DNA from: Lysobacterales bacterium 66-474
GTDB lineage: Bacteria > Pseudomonadota > Gammaproteobacteria > Xanthomonadales > Rhodanobacteraceae
Direction of reading: 5' to 3'
NCBI GenBank assembly: GCA_001899805.1
Contig: MKWP01000015.1
Coordinates: 1,018,048-1,082,047, forward strand
DNA: 64,000 nucleotides
Shown here: positions 33,517 to 43,076 of the stretch, piece after piece
Layout of the letters: each line of letters begins with the position of its first letter
Position numbering within the stretch: position 1 is the first letter of the stretch
Made by a program: the position numbers and the translations under genes
Notes under the pieces: model-generated
Told to the model about the DNA's origin: nothing
What the model saw: the letters and a program-made list of their open reading frames with translations, nothing else
The model's database searches: none

Positions 33517-35115
33517 TCAGGGCTTCTTCCTGAAGCCGACACGCTCCAGGAATTCGTAGCGCGGCGCGTTGCGATCCACGAAGGCGTGCGTGTCGACCCC
33601 GATCTCCTGGCGCAGCAGTCCGCCATCCTTCGGCGCCGCGGCCGGCCAATGCGGCAGCCCGGGCCCGTTGGGATCGCCGGTCTTGATGAAGTTCGCGAAG
33701 TAACCTTGCATCGTGGCCGACACCTTGTGGTCTGCATCCGTCCACGCGAAAACGCGATTGGTCGCGAGATTGCCGAGCGCGTATTCGATCTCGCCGCTGT
33801 GCACCGCGACCGGATCGGGGCCCGTGCTGCCGTCGCGCGTGGCCGGGCGCGCCTTGGTGAACCAGTAGTAATAGACCGGCGCGCCGCCGGTTTTGCGTTG
33901 CCATTGCATCCAGCGCCAGGTCGAGAAGGCGATAAACGCGTCGCCGGACAGCGCGGTGCCAGATGCCTTCACCTCGGCTTCGTCGCCGCCCGGATACAAC
34001 TTCAGCGCCTCGTCCGCGTGCTTGCCGAATTGTCGCTCCACGACGGCGCGATAGTTCGCCGGCGTGGGCGGCTTGTCGTCGAGGAACCCGGTGTAGAAGC
34101 CTTCGCCGGAGTTCGAGCCCACCAGCAGCGGAATGCGCGCCTGCGCACCTGCCTCGTAGATCGCTTCCGGCGTGCGCGGCAGGAACCAGCCGTCGATGTC
34201 GACCTTGAACCTGGCCGCATCCCTGTCGCGGGTAGCTTCGAGCAGCGTGCTCGCCGGCATCGCGCGCAACGCGGCCAGCGAATGCGCGCCGACATGATCC
34301 TGGAAGACCTTGCCCCAGTGCTCGGCCGTCGCAAGCGACCACGGCGCGAGGTTGCCCAGCACCGCGCCGCTCTCGCCGATCGCGCGCTGCATCAGGCCCT
34401 TCGAGAGCGGCGAGGCCATCAGCGCCGACACCGACATGGAGCCGGCCGATTCCCCGCCGATGGTGACTCCGTCCGGGTCGCCGCCGAACGCGGCGATGTT
34501 GCGATGGACCCAGCGCAGCGCGGCGACCTGGTCGAGCAGCCCGTAATTGCCGGCGGCGTGGTGCGGCGACTCGTCGGCCAATTCCGGCAACGCGAGGAAA
34601 CCGAACACGCCGAGGCGGTAGTTCACGGTGACGGTAACGATGCCGCGCTGCGCGAGGCTGGCGCCGTCGTAGCGAAATTCCGATCCGTCGCCGCCGACGA
34701 AACCGCCGCCGTAGAAATACACCAGCACCGGCAGCTTCTTTCCTTCACTGCCGGCCGGCGTCCACACGTTGAGGTACAGGCAATCCTCGCTCACGCCGTC
34801 GGAGCGAAACACCATGTCGCTGAACCATCGAAGCTGCATGCAGCGCGGGCTGAAGTGATCGGCGGCGCGCGTGCCCGTCCAGCCGGCGACGGGTTGCGGC
34901 GGTTTCCAGCGCAGCGGTCCGATCGGCGGCGCGGCATACGGAATGCCGCGGAATTCGTCGAGCCCGGTCGCGGCATCACGCAGCCCGGCCAGGGTTCCGC
35001 TGTCGATGCGCACCGCAGGCGTTGCAGCGGGCAACGGCTCCGCCGCCACCGCCGGCAGGGCGAACAGCGCCGCCATCAATCCGGGCAGCAGACAACGCGC
35101 AGCATTCGCGAGCAT
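33517..35115 (-). CDS. type B carboxylesterase, secreted
   Basis: FRGIPYAAPPIGPLRWKPPQPV, EDCLYLNVWTP, VTIGGESAGSMSV; signal peptide. Confidence 0.92.
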   Translation of the reverse strand: MLANAARCLLPGLMAALFALPAVAAEPLPAATPAVRIDSGTLAGLRDAATGLDEFRGIPYAAPPIGPLRWKPPQPVAGWTGTRAADHFSPRCMQLRWFSDMVFRSDGVSEDCLYLNVWTPAGSEGKKLPVLVYFYGGGFVGGDGSEFRYDGASLAQRGIVTVTVNYRLGVFGFLALPELADESPHHAAGNYGLLDQVAALRWVHRNIAAFGGDPDGVTIGGESAGSMSVSALMASPLSKGLMQRAIGESGAVLGNLAPWSLATAEHWGKVFQDHVGAHSLAALRAMPASTLLEATRDRDAARFKVDIDGWFLPRTPEAIYEAGAQARIPLLVGSNSGEGFYTGFLDDKPPTPANYRAVVERQFGKHADEALKLYPGGDEAEVKASGTALSGDAFIAFSTWRWMQWQRKTGGAPVYYYWFTKARPATRDGSTGPDPVAVHSGEIEYALGNLATNRVFAWTDADHKVSATMQGYFANFIKTGDPNGPGLPHWPAAAPKDGGLLRQEIGVDTHAFVDRNAPRYEFLERVGFRKKP

Positions 35116-35271
35116 GGCGGTTTTCCTTCTGGTCGATGACGCAAACGAATCTTCCGCGATGATAGCGAGCAATCCCCCCACCAGCGCCACGATCGCCGCT
35201 GTCAGGATCGGGCGCGGCCGGCGCGGCACCGAGCGCCTCCGCCGGATGGCGGCGCACGCGCTGACGCTGCA

Positions 35272-36783
35272 TCACGCCACCTGCTGCGTCACCGGCTGCG
35301 GCTCCGCCAGCCGCACGCGCAGCGTGCACAGCCCGGCGACGAACAGGCTCACGCCGCCCACCACCAGCGCCCACACGGGTTGTCCGTGGAAGAACCGCTT
35401 CAGCAGTTCGCCGAGCACGCTGGCGGCGATCAGCTGCGGGATCACGATGAAGAAATTGAAGATGCCCATGTACACGCCCATCTTCGCGGCCGGCAGGTTG
35501 TCGGACAGCATCGCGTACGGCAGCGACAGGATCGACGCCCACGCGAAACCCACGCCCACCATCGGCAGCAGCAGCCAGCGCGGATCGTGGATGAACAGGA
35601 AGCCGAGCAGTCCGATGCCGCCCAACCACAGGTTCACCAGATGGCTGGCGCGCAGGCCCCAGCGGCGCACCATCCACGGAATCAGGAAGGCCGCCAGCGC
35701 GGCGCAACCGTTGTACACCGCGAACAGCACGCCCACCCAGTTCGCGGCCTCGTTGAACAGGGCCGAGCGCGCGTCGGTGGTGCCGTATTGCACCTGCGCC
35801 ACCGACGCGGTGGCGTAGATCCACATCGAGAACAACGCGAACCACGAGAACAACTGCACCCACGCGAGCTGGCGCATCGCGTCGGGCATGGTGTGCAGGT
35901 CGCCCAGCACGTGGCCCAGCAAGCCGCGGCGTTCCGACAACACGGGACGCAATTTCATCGCCAGCTCGTAGCCGATCAGCAGCAGGCCGTAGACCGCGAG
36001 GCCGGCGGCGAGCAGGTACACCTCGTCCCGCAAGTCGAACCACTCGATCAGCAGCGCGACGACGATGCCGGCCGCAAGCCATGCTGCGCCGTTGCGCCAG
36101 ATGCCGCGCAGGTCCGGCAACGCACCGGCCTCCCCCGCGTCATCGAACGCCTGCAACTGTTCCGGCGGATACTCGCGCGTGCTGACCACGGTCCACGTCA
36201 CCGCGCCGAGCAGCACCACGCCGCCGGCGTAGAACGCGTACTTCACCGTGTCGGGAATGCCGCCGTCCGGCGCCACGTTGCTGACGCCCAGGTGCGCCAG
36301 GACCCACGGCAACATCGAAGCCACCACCGCGCCTGCGCCGATGAAGAAACTCTGCAGCAGGTAACCGCGCGGCCGCTGGTGCTCCGGCAACTGGTCGGCG
36401 ACGAAGGCGCGGAACGGTTCCATCGCGACGTTGAAGGTGGCGTCCATCAACCACAGCAGGATCGCCGCCATCCACAGCGTGCCGGCATTCGGCATCCAGA
36501 ACAGCGCGATGGTCGCGAGCAGCGCACCGGCGAGGAAATACGGGCGACGCCGGCCCAGCCGCGTCCAGGTGCGGTCGGAATAGTGGCCGATGATCGGTTG
36601 CACGATCAGGCCGGTCAGCGGCGCGGCCACCCACAGCACGGGGATCTGTTCCACCGAGGCGCCGAGCGTCTGGAAGATGCGGCTGACGTCGGCGGTCTGC
36701 AACGCGAAGCCGAACTGGATGCCGAGGAATCCGAAACACATGTTCCAGATTTGCCAGAAAGACAGCTCGGGTTTGCGATTCAT
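35272..36783 (-). CDS. MFS transporter, SLC45/GPH-like sugar transporter
   Basis: LSFWQIWNMCFGFLGIQFGFALQ, PIIGHYSDRTWTRLGRRRPYFLAGAL; ~12 TM; ATGA overlap with upstream gene. Confidence 0.88.
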   Translation of the reverse strand: MNRKPELSFWQIWNMCFGFLGIQFGFALQTADVSRIFQTLGASVEQIPVLWVAAPLTGLIVQPIIGHYSDRTWTRLGRRRPYFLAGALLATIALFWMPNAGTLWMAAILLWLMDATFNVAMEPFRAFVADQLPEHQRPRGYLLQSFFIGAGAVVASMLPWVLAHLGVSNVAPDGGIPDTVKYAFYAGGVVLLGAVTWTVVSTREYPPEQLQAFDDAGEAGALPDLRGIWRNGAAWLAAGIVVALLIEWFDLRDEVYLLAAGLAVYGLLLIGYELAMKLRPVLSERRGLLGHVLGDLHTMPDAMRQLAWVQLFSWFALFSMWIYATASVAQVQYGTTDARSALFNEAANWVGVLFAVYNGCAALAAFLIPWMVRRWGLRASHLVNLWLGGIGLLGFLFIHDPRWLLLPMVGVGFAWASILSLPYAMLSDNLPAAKMGVYMGIFNFFIVIPQLIAASVLGELLKRFFHGQPVWALVVGGVSLFVAGLCTLRVRLAEPQPVTQQVA

Positions 36784-39011
36784 GGAGGGGTGTCTGCCGA
36801 CAGCGGCGCGATGTGGAGGGCGCCGATTCTGGCATCGTTCAAGGGCCCTTCGCTGCCGCCCGCGCCACCGGTGTAGTGCGCGAAGTTCGCGAGGCCGCTC
36901 ATGTTGAAGCCCTGTTGCAGCGCGAACGTGCAGTGTGCACCGGAAGCGCTGACATCGAAATCGGCGAAAGTGGAAGACTGTTCGCGGACGCTGTGCGGCA
37001 TCACGATCGGAAATGTTTGCGGCGGTGCATTGCCGCAACGCACGACCAGGCGCTTCACCGCTGCGGTGATCCCGGTATTGATGGGACCATGGCTGTTGGC
37101 GTAGTCCAGCCATACCCGGAAGCGACCACCGACTGGTGTGCTCCAGGCGCGCGGCCAACCGCCCGCCACGCTTGCAACCTCGCCCACACAGGTTTGCCGG
37201 CTCGGCAGCGATTCGATGCCGTCCTTGCCGAGCTGCGTCACGCGCAGGCAACTGCGCGCGGATGACGGGGGCAAGGTCCAGGTATCGCCCATGTCGCCGA
37301 ACCGTTTGCCATCGACGTACAGCACGCTGCGATCACCCTCCGCGTGTACGTGCCAGGTCTTCGTGTCTTGCTTGATGCGCGGTGCATCTGGCGTCGCCGG
37401 TGCATACAGCGTGGCATCGGTGCGCCACGGCAGCACCGGCACTTCGATGGCTTTCAATGCGACGACGATGTTCTGTCCATCGTGATCGACCTTGTCCGCA
37501 ACCAGCAGATTGCCGTCGAGATGTTGCGGACGCTTCAGGGTGACCTTCCGATCCGGCCCTTGCAGCGTGATCGCATCGCGCTTGCCGAACAGCATCGGCA
37601 CCAGCGATGTCGGCAGTTTCGGTTCGATGCGTCCATCGGCTTCGAGCCCGAACACGCCCTCGCCCACCATCGCGAGATAGCCCGCCACCGACCACAACTG
37701 GCGCTTCGAATCCACCACCGGGCCGCTAAGCTTGCCGTCATCGACGTGCGTCGCCTGCGTCGCCAGTTCGTAGTTCTCCATGTTGGAGCCGGCCAGCGCA
37801 GCGCCCCGCATCAGCGATTCGATCTCGAACGCGATCCGCTTCGGATCGTCCACCTTGCGCGCGGCGCGCAACGCGTAGGCGCTGACGAAAGGCCAGATCG
37901 CGCGGTTGTGGTAGATCGGTTGATCGGCGCGCTCGGGCCAGATCACCGGGCTGCCGGCCGGCCATGCGGGATAGTGCTCAAGCGATGAACGCGCCCGCGC
38001 TTCATCCGCCACGCCGCTGGTGACCGCCAGCGACAAGCCCAGCAGGTCGTAGGCTTCCACTGGCAGGCCGTCGCCACCGATGTAGCTCATGTACATGCCG
38101 CGGTCGGCGCGCCAGAAATGCGCGTTGATCGCCGTCTTCAATGCGTCCGCCTGCGCCGCGTATTGCTTCGCACGAGCGTCGCCGCGCTGCGAAGCCATCT
38201 GTGCGGCCAGCCGCAGCGCTTCGTAGTGCAGCACGTTGGTGGACAGCGCGAACGACTGCCCGATGAACACCACGTTGTCTTTCGTCCACTCGGGATACGT
38301 CTGCTCGCGCCAGTCGAGGAACGAGGTCTCGCCGCGATAGAGGCCCATGCGCGCATCGAACGCATATTCGCGGTCCTGCGCCAGGGTGCCGTTCAGCGCC
38401 TGCCAGACCTTGTCGACAAACGACTTGTCCCCGAGCAGGTGGCGCGCGCCGAGGAACCACACCACCCTGTCGGTGCTGATCGGCCAACTGCCGCCCGAGC
38501 CGGTGTCCTGCATCGGAAAGAGTTGTCTTGAACCCGGGCCCTGCGGAACATCCTTCCCCCGCACGCCGGACAGCTTGAACAGCAAGCCGTTGCGCGAACG
38601 CGCGGCGTCGTAACGCCACAGGCCCAGGTCGATCGAGTACGACAGGTCGCGCGTCCACACATACGGCCACTTCTCGCCGGTCTCGAAGCAGTGGCAGGGA
38701 ATCGCGCGATCGTGGTCGTAGGCGCCGTCGTGGATTTCGCTGATGGAATCCTGCGCCAGGTCGTCCTGCGCCATCGCGAACAGGCCGTCGAACAACGTGC
38801 TGGCGGTTCGCACGCTGCGAGGTTGTGCCGCGATCGTGCGCTCGCCGAACGGGCCTTGCAGGACGAAACCGCCGTTGGACACGTTTCGCATCATGGCGGA
38901 CTGGCCGTTCCAGTCGATGCGATCGTGCCACGACGACGCGGGCGCCGCGGCCAAGCCGGCGCCGGCGATCGCCGTCAGCGCGAACAGGCCGAAGCGTGCC
39001 GCGCGGCGCAT
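36780..39011 (-). CDS. six-hairpin ((alpha/alpha)6) glycoside hydrolase
   Basis: Signal peptide; WPYVWTRDLSYSIDLGLW, TFLDWREQTYPEW-like, PIYHNRAIWPFVSAYAL. Confidence 0.7.
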   Translation of the reverse strand: MRRAARFGLFALTAIAGAGLAAAPASSWHDRIDWNGQSAMMRNVSNGGFVLQGPFGERTIAAQPRSVRTASTLFDGLFAMAQDDLAQDSISEIHDGAYDHDRAIPCHCFETGEKWPYVWTRDLSYSIDLGLWRYDAARSRNGLLFKLSGVRGKDVPQGPGSRQLFPMQDTGSGGSWPISTDRVVWFLGARHLLGDKSFVDKVWQALNGTLAQDREYAFDARMGLYRGETSFLDWREQTYPEWTKDNVVFIGQSFALSTNVLHYEALRLAAQMASQRGDARAKQYAAQADALKTAINAHFWRADRGMYMSYIGGDGLPVEAYDLLGLSLAVTSGVADEARARSSLEHYPAWPAGSPVIWPERADQPIYHNRAIWPFVSAYALRAARKVDDPKRIAFEIESLMRGAALAGSNMENYELATQATHVDDGKLSGPVVDSKRQLWSVAGYLAMVGEGVFGLEADGRIEPKLPTSLVPMLFGKRDAITLQGPDRKVTLKRPQHLDGNLLVADKVDHDGQNIVVALKAIEVPVLPWRTDATLYAPATPDAPRIKQDTKTWHVHAEGDRSVLYVDGKRFGDMGDTWTLPPSSARSCLRVTQLGKDGIESLPSRQTCVGEVASVAGGWPRAWSTPVGGRFRVWLDYANSHGPINTGITAAVKRLVVRCGNAPPQTFPIVMPHSVREQSSTFADFDVSASGAHCTFALQQGFNMSGLANFAHYTGGAGGSEGPLNDARIGALHIAPLSADTPP

Positions 39012-40564
39012 CAATGCAACTCCACCACGACCAGGCCTTGCGGGGGCACGTCGAGTTGCAGACGGCCATCGCGGATCTCGAGCGGCTGCGGCGGCGCCAT
39101 CTTGCCGGCCGCGCGCAATTGCTCGATCTGCTCGCGGCTCGGGAATGGCGGGCGCCCCATCTGGTCGAACAGTGCGACCGCGTTGCCGTGTTGTGCATCC
39201 AGCCGCCACAGCGTGGCCCTGGCGTCTTTCGCCAGCCGCGACACGTTCACCTCGAAATGCTTGACGTCACCCTTGGGCGCGCCCGGGGTGTAACTGGCGG
39301 TGTCGCCTACCGGCGGCGCGTAATTCCACAGCGCCAGCACCAGCGTGCCGTCGGCGCGCTTCGTCGCGAGCGCGCTGTCGGACTTCAGCGGCAGGCGCAC
39401 GTCACCCAGCTTGTGCAGCATCGCGAAAGCGTTGAACGCCGGCTTGTCGATGCGGTCCTCCGCAATCAGCCCGAAGCCGCCATAGAACGGCGTGCGCACG
39501 ACGCCCTGTTCCTCGAATACGTCGGAGAACGTCCAGTAGCTCATCATCGCGATCTTGCCCGCGCATTCGCGGATGGTGTTGGCCATCCACGGCCCCATGA
39601 ACACGCTGTCGGTGACGTTGGGCAGGTTGGCGTAGGACGCGTTGTATTCGCTGAAGACCAGCGGCAGCTTCGGATACCTTGACGCCAGGATTTCCTTGTG
39701 CACCTTGTCGACCGCCTTGCACACCATGTCGGCGCGCGAGACCGGCCGGGCGTCATGGAACACGTTCTGCGAGGTGTCGTCGCCGTACACGTGGCTGCTG
39801 ACGAAATCCACCGGCACGTTCGCCTTGTGGACGTGGTCCAGGAACGCCGGCACCCACGCCGCCTGCGCGGTGGCGGGGCCACCCACGCGAATCCTCGGGT
39901 TCACCGATTTCAGCGCGCGCACAGTGTGGTCGTACAACTCGAAGTAGGTGGACTGCTTGGGTTCCCCGCCCCAGAAATCGATGTTGGGCTCGTTCCACAC
40001 CTCGAAATACCAGCTCGCGACTTCATCGATGCCGTAGCGCTCGACCAGGTGCCGGGCGAATGCCTCGATCATCGCATCCCATTCCGCGTAGCTCTTGGGC
40101 GGCATCACGTTGGGCTTGTACCAGAACGTATGGTGCTTCGAGGTATCCGAGCTCAACGCCTCCGGCATGAAACCGAGTTCAACGAACGGTTTGACCCCAT
40201 GCGCAAGCAGGCCGTCGTAGATCTGGTCGACGTAGGAAAAGTTGTAGCTGATCTTGCCGTCCTTGCCCCGATTCACCAGGCCCACGTCGTCGTCGAAGAT
40301 CCCGTGGAAGCGCACGTATTCGAAACCCGTGGCAGCCTGCACCGTGTCGAGGTCCTTGCGATAGTCGTCGCGCAGCGACAGCACCGCGCGGCCCGATCCG
40401 AACATCTGCTCCCAGAAATGCGGGAAGGGCGTACCTTGCGCGGCGGCATCCACGCGCAGGCGCACGGTTTGCGCAGGCGGCGCGGCCGTGGCAACGCCGG
40501 CGACCACCACCATTGCAAGCGACAGGAGCAGCGCGAACCCGCTTGAAAGCTTCCGGATCTTCAT
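39011..40564 (-). CDS. GH39-family glycosidase (beta-xylosidase-like)
   Basis: FEYVRFHGIFDDDVG, WYFEVWNEPNIDFWGG, PLVFSEYNASY. Confidence 0.88.
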   Translation of the reverse strand: MKIRKLSSGFALLLSLAMVVVAGVATAAPPAQTVRLRVDAAAQGTPFPHFWEQMFGSGRAVLSLRDDYRKDLDTVQAATGFEYVRFHGIFDDDVGLVNRGKDGKISYNFSYVDQIYDGLLAHGVKPFVELGFMPEALSSDTSKHHTFWYKPNVMPPKSYAEWDAMIEAFARHLVERYGIDEVASWYFEVWNEPNIDFWGGEPKQSTYFELYDHTVRALKSVNPRIRVGGPATAQAAWVPAFLDHVHKANVPVDFVSSHVYGDDTSQNVFHDARPVSRADMVCKAVDKVHKEILASRYPKLPLVFSEYNASYANLPNVTDSVFMGPWMANTIRECAGKIAMMSYWTFSDVFEEQGVVRTPFYGGFGLIAEDRIDKPAFNAFAMLHKLGDVRLPLKSDSALATKRADGTLVLALWNYAPPVGDTASYTPGAPKGDVKHFEVNVSRLAKDARATLWRLDAQHGNAVALFDQMGRPPFPSREQIEQLRAAGKMAPPQPLEIRDGRLQLDVPPQGLVVVELH

Positions 40565-40589
40565 GCCAGACCTCCAGTGACGACGCGGC

Positions 40590-40603
40590 TGTAAACGTTT
40601 ACA
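40590..40603. promoter_or_regulatory. LacI-type operator TGTAAACGTTTACA
   Basis: Perfect 14-bp palindrome 26 bp upstream of GH39 start. Confidence 0.7.
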
Positions 40604-40678
40604 TCCGCCGAGTCTGCCGTGGTTCCCGACCCACGTCCAGCACGAATTCCGAAACCCGGAGTCATCGGCGCCGGATGG

Positions 40679-43054
40679 TCAAGGCTTGGCCGCCCCGCGC
40701 AGCATCACCTCGCGCGCCGCACCCGCGTCCAGCCGGAGCACGGTGAAATCGCCGTAGCGATCGCGGCCCGTGGACCAGCCTTGCCCGGTCGCCGACTCCA
40801 GCGCGGACTCGCTGGCGTAGTGGGCCAAATCCCCGTCCCCGGCCGTGGCCACGGTGGCGGTGATCCCATGCACCTTCACCAGCCAGTGCTTCAACGCAGG
40901 CCGATAGCTGCCGGAGGGCGCAGCAGTGCGGAAGATCGCATTGTCTCCATCGCGCTGCACGGAAAGGCGCTGCAGGAAATACGCGCCCTTCTCGTAGGCG
41001 TAGGTCTCGCCATCGTCGTCGTAATAGTCGAACTGCGTGGCCTGGTCCGAAGGGAACACCTGCACCGTCATGGTCGCGACCGGATGCTGGCCGACGTAAT
41101 CCATCACCGGCTGCATCGGGATGATTGCGCCGTCGCGGATGAACAGCGGGATGTCGCGCCAGGTCTTCGCATCGACGGGATAGTCGATGGTTTGTCCGCC
41201 CGCGTAGGTCTTGCCCCTGAACCAGTCGATCCACGTGCCGGCCGGCAAATAGATGCGTTTCGACGTATGGCCCTGCTCGACCACCGGCGACACCAGCAGC
41301 CATTGGCCGAACAGCCACGCCTCCACGTCGTCGCGCACCCTCGGATCGTCGGGCCAGTCGAAGGTCAGCGGTCGCACCAGGCCCACGCCGTGCGCGTAAT
41401 CCGAATGCTGGTAGGCATAGATGTACGGGATCAGCGCGTAACGCAGGCGGATCGCGGCGGTCGCGGCGGCTTCGGCGATCGGCCCATAAATCCAGGGCTG
41501 GCGCTTTTCATTGAAGGTGCCGTGCACGCGGAAGATCGGCGTGAACGCGCCGAACTGGATCCAGCGTGCGTAGTTCTCGTCCGACGGATGGCCGTTGAAG
41601 CCGCCGCCATCCATGCCCCACTGCGTTGCGCCGACATTGACCGCGCTCAACATGAGGGTGCGTTGCGCGGCCATGCTGGCGAAGCCGGTATCGATGTCGC
41701 CCGACCACATGCCGTAGGCATAGCGCTGCGATCCCAGCCAGAAGGTGCGGTTGATCGACCACACGCGCTGACTGGTTTGCGCGCGCTGCGCGTCGTACAA
41801 CGCGCGCTGCATGTTGAGGAACTGCGTGTTCGAGGTGAGCGTCCCGTCCTTGCCGTACACGTCGGCCTCGTCGTTCCACCAGCCGACGATGCCCTTGTCG
41901 AACCCGTACTTCATCGCGAGACCGGCGAACCAGCGGCGGGCGGCGGGTTTGTCGAAATCGACGTCCTTGGCCTGCTTGTGCGAGAAGTACTCCGGATACG
42001 CCTGCTCGCCCGGTATCCACAAATCGTGCGCGGTGGCGTAGTCGCCCTCGGCCGTGCCCAGCAGCAGGCGCGGCTTCATGATGCCGGTGAGCTTCACGCC
42101 TTCGGCATCGAGCATCTTCGCGAGCTTGCCGCTTGCGCCATCCGGAAACTTCTCCGGGTTCCAGCGGAACTCGCCGTAGTCGCCCTGCCCCCACGCCTTC
42201 CAGTCGAAGTCGAGGGTGAAGTTGTCGAGCGGGATGTGTTTCGCCCGATAGGTCTTGACGATGGCGAGCAGTTCCTTCTGGTCGATGCCCCACTGGCTGT
42301 TGGCGAAACCCATCGCCCACTTCGGGAACAGCGGCGCGGGACCGCTGAGCTTCGCCAATTCGCCGAACAACTCCGTTGGCGTCCCGACCAGGATGTAGTA
42401 ATCGGCATCGGGACGCTTGAAGTTGTCGACCGCGATGCGGCCCTTGGCCAGATCGAACTCCGCGCCATCGCAATCGACCAGCACGCCGTACCCGGCCGTG
42501 CTCCACACGAACGGCGCGCCGGCATGGCCCTGCTTGCCGGCCTGCGCGATCTGCTTGCCGCTGCGCAGAAGTCCGGCGGTGACCGGCTGGTTGGCCTCGA
42601 AGCCGCCGATGCCGTACAGCGCATCGCCGGCCGCGTGGTCGAGCACGATGCGGCCCGAAGCCAGGGCCATGACTTCGGATTGGCGCAACAGCACCACGCC
42701 TTGACGGTTGGTGACAAGCAACGTGCCGGCCTTGGGATCCATCGTCGCGGACATTCGGTCCGAGCTGAGGGTGAACGCGTTTCCGTGGTGCGTCACCACC
42801 GGCTTGAACGTGGAACCCGACAAACCGTGGGGATCGATCACCAGACTCGGCAGCGTTGCGCCGCTGGCCGGCACGACGTGTACGTGCAACACGCCCGGCG
42901 CCAACATTTGCAGCTTGATAGTCGCCCCAGCCAAACCCTCCGTGACGACTCCGGATGGCTGCACCGACTTCGCAATGGCGCTTGTTGCCAGGCACAGCGC
43001 GAGCAGCGCAAACAGCACGCACGCCGACGTCCGCAGAGGGCGCTTCATCAGCAT
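40679..43054 (-). CDS. GH31 alpha-glucosidase/alpha-xylosidase, secreted
   Basis: FTLDFDWKAWGQGDYGEF, GIVGWWNDEADVYG, WSGDIDTGFASM; signal peptide. Confidence 0.92.
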   Translation of the reverse strand: MLMKRPLRTSACVLFALLALCLATSAIAKSVQPSGVVTEGLAGATIKLQMLAPGVLHVHVVPASGATLPSLVIDPHGLSGSTFKPVVTHHGNAFTLSSDRMSATMDPKAGTLLVTNRQGVVLLRQSEVMALASGRIVLDHAAGDALYGIGGFEANQPVTAGLLRSGKQIAQAGKQGHAGAPFVWSTAGYGVLVDCDGAEFDLAKGRIAVDNFKRPDADYYILVGTPTELFGELAKLSGPAPLFPKWAMGFANSQWGIDQKELLAIVKTYRAKHIPLDNFTLDFDWKAWGQGDYGEFRWNPEKFPDGASGKLAKMLDAEGVKLTGIMKPRLLLGTAEGDYATAHDLWIPGEQAYPEYFSHKQAKDVDFDKPAARRWFAGLAMKYGFDKGIVGWWNDEADVYGKDGTLTSNTQFLNMQRALYDAQRAQTSQRVWSINRTFWLGSQRYAYGMWSGDIDTGFASMAAQRTLMLSAVNVGATQWGMDGGGFNGHPSDENYARWIQFGAFTPIFRVHGTFNEKRQPWIYGPIAEAAATAAIRLRYALIPYIYAYQHSDYAHGVGLVRPLTFDWPDDPRVRDDVEAWLFGQWLLVSPVVEQGHTSKRIYLPAGTWIDWFRGKTYAGGQTIDYPVDAKTWRDIPLFIRDGAIIPMQPVMDYVGQHPVATMTVQVFPSDQATQFDYYDDDGETYAYEKGAYFLQRLSVQRDGDNAIFRTAAPSGSYRPALKHWLVKVHGITATVATAGDGDLAHYASESALESATGQGWSTGRDRYGDFTVLRLDAGAAREVMLRGAAKP

Positions 43055-43076
43055 CGGTTACCCCAAATCCGGTAGG

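Noticed and set aside
33158-33559. 133-aa + strand ORF after tRNA-Val
   Set aside because: Wrong frame; the esterase-like fragment is in the 33138-33482 frame
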